The translations under genes and the position numbers were made by a program. A stretch of DNA of 64,000 bases, taken from Marthasterias glacialis (taxonomy: Eukaryota; Echinodermata; Asteroidea; Forcipulatida; Asteriidae). The stretch lies in contig CAJVRT020000082.1 in the NCBI GenBank assembly GCA_911728455.2, positions 186,001-250,000 on the forward strand, read 5' to 3'. Within the stretch, counting starts at the first letter, position 1. Each line of letters opens with the position of its first letter. The notes beneath the pieces were generated by a model, which did no database searches, was not told where the DNA came from, and was given only the letters and a program-made list of their open reading frames with translations. Of the stretch, positions 62,801-64,000 are shown one piece after another.

Positions 62801-64000
62801 AAGGGGTCAATTCGCAATATTTGGGCAAATGGCAAAATTTAGGTCAACTCTGACGTCATCAAGATGGCCGAAAAAGCTCGCTAGCTCCCGAAATACCGCG
62901 AGTTGGGAGCTCTAGTTTGTTGGACACGTCTCGGAAGAGCCGCCCGCATCCACTGATTCCATGAAAAGCAGTTTTGAAAGAGGGTCAAAAATTAAAATTT
63001 CTCACAGGGAGCTCCCTGTGAGCACCGGCACTTTTGGTCAAAAAAATTTTATGCGATTTTATGATGGAAATCGATAGAGTAGATATCACTGAAGAGGGTT
63101 TGTGTGCGGGGAAGGGGTCAATTCGCAATATTTGGGCAAATGGCAAAATTTAGGTCAACTCTGACGTCATCAAGATGGCCGAAAAAGCTCGCTAGCTCCC
63201 GAAATACCGCGAGTTGGGAGCTCTAGTTTGTTGGACACGTCTCGGAAGAGCCGCCCGCATCCACTGATTCCATGAAAAGCACTTTTGAAAGAGGGTCAAA
63301 AATTAAAATTTCTCACAGGGAGCTCCCTGTGAGCACCGGCACTTTTGGTCAAAAAAATTTTATGCGATTTTATGATGGAAATCGATAGAGAAGATATCAC
63401 TGAAGAGGGTTTGTGTGCGGGGAAGGGGTCAATTCGCAATATTTGGGCAAATGGCAAAATTTAGGTCAACTCTGACGTCATCAAGATGGCCGAAAAAGCT
63501 CGCTAGCTCCCGAAATACCGCGAGTTGGGAGCTCTAGTTTGTTGGACACGTCTCGGAAGAGCCGCCCGCATCCACTGATTCCATGAAAAGCACTTTTGAA
63601 AGAGGGTCAAAAATTAAAATTTCTCACAGGGAGCTCCCTGTGAGCACCGGCACTTTTGGTCAAAAAAATTTTATGCGATTTTATGATGGAAATCGATAGA
63701 GTAGATATCACTGAAGAGGGTTTGTGTGCGGGGAAGGGGTCAATTCGCAATATTTGGGCAAATGGCAAAATTTAGGTCAACTCTGACGTCATCAAGATGG
63801 CTGAAAAAGCTCGCTAGCTCCCGAAATACCGCGAGTTGGGAGCTCTAGTTTGTTGGACACGTCTCGGAAGAGCCGCCCGCATCCACTGATTCCATGAAAA
63901 GCACTTTTGAAAGAGGGTCAAAAATTAAAATTTCTCACAGGGAGCTCCCTGTGAGCACCGGCACTTTTGGTCAAAAAAATTTTATGCGATTTTATGATGG

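Larger units (their letters stand above)
36903..64000. repeat. Satellite B: 311-bp tandem repeat, 87 full copies plus a partial 88th
   Basis: The unit start 'caccggcacttttggtc' is at 36903, 37214, 37525, 37836 and so on, every 311 bp, to 63956. That spacing fits 87 units once the single 4-bp deletion at 50880 is counted. The first unit is already identical to interior units. Variants I found are single substitutions at 39180, 41979, 48826, 52211, 52783, 52965, 53094, 55094, 58204, 62061, 62971, 63391 and 63802, which is roughly 0.05% of positions. Each unit contains about 15 CpG dinucleotides, roughly what its base composition predicts, so CpG is not depleted. No unit has a long open frame. 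The array continues past the window. I do not recognise the family. Confidence 0.98.

Noticed and set aside
36903..64000. Satellite B considered as a CRISPR array or bacterial repeat because of its regular spacing.
   Set aside because: The whole 311-bp period is repeated with no unique spacers, and no cas-like gene is present. It is a plain tandem satellite.
36903..64000. Satellite B considered as rDNA intergenic spacer repeats.
   Set aside because: No 18S, 5.8S or 28S rRNA sequence lies in the window, and the left flank is unrelated non-satellite DNA. It cannot be fully excluded for the unseen right side.
36903..64000. Satellite B as tandem Helitron ends, because of the terminal palindrome.
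   Set aside because: Helitron 3' ends have a hairpin followed by CTRR. Here the palindrome is followed by CACC and no TC start is evident at the unit border.

Overview
The window looks like a gene-poor, satellite-rich piece of an animal (probably invertebrate) nuclear genome. That placement is inferred from three things: tens of kilobases of tandem satellite, small TA-flanked inverted-repeat transposon relics, and the lack of any convincing uninterrupted gene. The species cannot be named from the sequence. I found no rRNA, tRNA, CRISPR array or prokaryote-like operon.

Layout. (1) Positions 1-30193 hold satellite A, an AT-rich tandem repeat with a monomer of about 186 bp (about 160 copies). 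It is organised into nested higher-order repeats of 930-934 bp (5 monomers) and 1856 bp (10 monomers), plus large shuffled duplications. It decays towards its right edge and ends in a run of 28 G. (2) Positions 30194-36902 are a 6.7-kb non-satellite island. It begins with about four diverged tandem copies of a 430-460-bp unit, one of them split by a 997-bp non-autonomous DNA transposon with 25-bp terminal inverted repeats. A 235-bp fold-back MITE, small hairpins, a dispersed two-copy repeat and otherwise featureless sequence follow. Weak signs of decayed exons are present, but nothing I would call a gene. (3) Positions 36903-64000 hold satellite B: 87 complete copies of a 311-bp unit plus a partial 88th running off the window. 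The copies are almost identical; I found only about a dozen substitutions and one 4-bp deletion in 27 kb.

The two arrays behave differently. Satellite A is old and mosaic, with a degenerate edge. Satellite B is homogeneous up to its very first base, and that boundary falls at the edge of a 22-bp perfect palindrome present in every unit. Each satellite B unit also carries a site matching 8 of the 9 essential bases of the CENP-B box, a perfect CRE (TGACGTCA), and a start-codon context resembling the YY1/TISU element. A recently amplified, possibly protein-binding or transcribed satellite is the most interesting candidate here, but function is inference only.
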